From the NCBI RefSeq assembly GCF_008041945.1, contig NZ_VKAD01000001.1:496001-560000 (forward strand): a DNA stretch of 64,000 bases. The letters are read 5' to 3'. A program made the translations under genes and the position numbers. Position 1 is the first letter of the stretch. Every line of letters starts with the position of its first letter. Positions 63,230 to 64,000 of this stretch are shown here, in pieces. The notes below the pieces were generated by a model. The model made no database searches. It was not told the origin of the DNA and saw only the letters and a list, made by a program, of their open reading frames with translations. The stretch comes from Reinekea thalattae. Its GTDB lineage: Bacteria > Pseudomonadota > Gammaproteobacteria > Pseudomonadales > Natronospirillaceae.

Positions 63230-63637
63230 TTCAAGCCTCCTTTGATTAAAGTAATGTCTAGGTTTTTATTATCAGGTTATTACTAGCCAATTCAAGGCCA
63301 TAAGCGCGAGTTTTACGATAATGACCCAGTAATTCAAGCATTAATGGTTTTTATTCGTCATAGCTACAAGATCGAGCCTAAATCCTGAGTAAAAATCGAT
63401 TAATAAATCATTGATTTGATAGGCATCAATCTTGTCCATGCTGCAGCTAAGTCAACCGCGCCATTCGGCAGTATCACCCTCGCATAAATATCATATCGTC
63501 TACAATGTAGACTTAAAGGCTGTTGTTATTAGCCATCGTCATATCTACACGTAGATAATATGGCCCTTTTATATTGCTACCCCCTGAATGAGTACTCAAA
63601 CAGGGAGCAGGGTTTGGAAGTCCAGCTGAGATAAGTT
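63230..63637. other. Intergenic region between yccA and the RapA-like gene
   Basis: These 408 bases hold no ORF that I can support. They contain the yccA ribosome site, an imperfect inverted repeat AAATCGAT/ATTGATTT near 63392-63418, two related palindromes at 63498-63512 and 63542-63557, and a TGAGTACTCA-type self-complementary core near 63590 flanked by CCCTG and CAGGG. None of the hairpins has a T run that would end the leftward RapA-like transcript. Confidence 0.5.
63498..63557. promoter_or_regulatory. Pair of related palindromes upstream of yccA
   Basis: GTCTACAATGTAGAC (63498-63512) is a perfect 15-bp palindrome with a central A. TATCTACACGTAGATA (63542-63557) has perfect 7-bp arms around AC. 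Both share CTAC and GTAG cores, and their centres are about 44-45 bp apart, close to four helical turns. Confidence 0.45.
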
Positions 63638-64000
63638 TTAGAGCGTCCCTGGAGGCGCGCAAAGAACCAAGCGAGTACTACTGGTTGTAAACTCACATTC
63701 AGCCATGGCTGCGGTTTCTGCTTTAATTTGCTGCGATAATGCTTCGATATCTTGCTCAGTGACCAATTTGTTAATGCCAGCTAGGTAAGTCATACGCTCT
63801 AATCGAGCCGCGTTATGGTTATTGAGCGCATTGGATGCCTGTTCAATCACCTCACTAAAGCGCTGCTTGGCAAATGTTTGGCTTAAATCGTACAGCGGTG
63901 AGATGCGTTCTTTGGCTTCACGAATCATTTTCCGCGCGACCTTAACAGGCATCGCCTTGACCTGCTGTTGCAGGGCGTCTTCTTTAAGTACGTCGTTGAG
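63638..64000 (-). CDS. rapA: C-terminal part of a RapA/HepA-like RNA polymerase-associated ATPase (partial)
   Basis: The frame runs open off the right edge: 121 codons are seen, starting with LNDVLKEDALQQQVKA and ending RLVLCAPPGTL. The helical content with ARLERMTYLAGINKLVTEQD resembles the end of RapA (HepA), a Swi2/Snf2-type ATPase that recycles RNA polymerase. The helicase motifs lie outside the window, so the call rests on the C-terminal pattern only. The internal Met at 63952 is not the start. Confidence 0.65.
   Translation of the reverse strand, partial: LNDVLKEDALQQQVKAMPVKVARKMIREAKERISPLYDLSQTFAKQRFSEVIEQASNALNNHNAARLERMTYLAGINKLVTEQDIEALSQQIKAETAAMAECEFTTSSTRLVLCAPPGTL

Overview
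The window looks like core chromosome of a heterotrophic, aerobic gammaproteobacterium of moderate G+C (by eye mid-40s %). Gene content and order resemble Pseudomonas: gltA facing sdhCDAB-sucAB-lpd-sucCD then htpG; mnmA-hflD-purB; icd, cspD and clpS-clpA; infA, bpt, aat; ftsK-lolA-rarA-crcB-serS-cysG; tusDCBE-trpD2 next to yccA. The codon and protein flavour suggest a marine Oceanospirillales-type bacterium (Saccharospirillaceae/Reinekea-like), but that placement is an inference from memory, not a search. I see no tRNA, rRNA, insertion sequence, prophage, CRISPR array or origin.

Layout. 0-3.5 kb: a LysR regulator, a DUF5610-like protein with a candidate sigma-28 promoter, and a CheV-type CheW-receiver protein. 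3.7-10.2 kb: a lytic transglycosylase that appears to be a lipoprotein, and a two-gene RND efflux operon (adaptor, permease) without an outer-membrane partner. 10.2-16.3 kb: Uup ABC-F ATPase, two unnamed single-span membrane proteins and topA. 16.4-29.3 kb: TCA-cycle block (citrate synthase, succinate dehydrogenase, 2-oxoglutarate dehydrogenase with E3, succinyl-CoA ligase). 29.4-33.9 kb: a small membrane protein, an Atg22-like MFS transporter, htpG with a textbook sigma-32 promoter, and a YfaZ-like outer-membrane protein. 34-38.5 kb: leftward operon mnmA-hflD-purB-uL16 hydroxylase. 38.8-43 kb: fabV and rluE, overlapping tail to tail, then the monomeric isocitrate dehydrogenase. 43-48 kb: cspD diverging from clpSA, then leftward aat-bpt-infA; with clpS this groups most of the bacterial N-end rule machinery. 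48.3-55.8 kb: ftsK, lolA, rarA, crcB, serS, cysG. 56-60 kb: a less conserved stretch with a domain-permuted lipoate ligase and two unrecognised proteins. 60-63.2 kb: trpD2, the tus tRNA 2-thiolation relay and yccA. The right edge cuts the 3' end of a RapA/HepA-type gene.

Functional links. The window carries the TCA steps from citrate synthase, isocitrate dehydrogenase, 2-oxoglutarate dehydrogenase, succinyl-CoA ligase and succinate dehydrogenase, plus a lipoate ligase able to modify SucB. MnmA and TusBCDE belong to the same tRNA 2-thiouridine pathway although they lie 22 kb apart. Bpt, Aat, ClpS and ClpA form the N-degron pathway.

Nothing here amounts to a convincing new system. The best leads are small-scale: the sigma-28-like promoter on the DUF5610 gene, mutually exclusive hairpins upstream of the lipoate ligase, paired palindromes upstream of yccA, an 89-bp antisense coding overlap between fabV and rluE, and a 706-residue secreted orphan protein.
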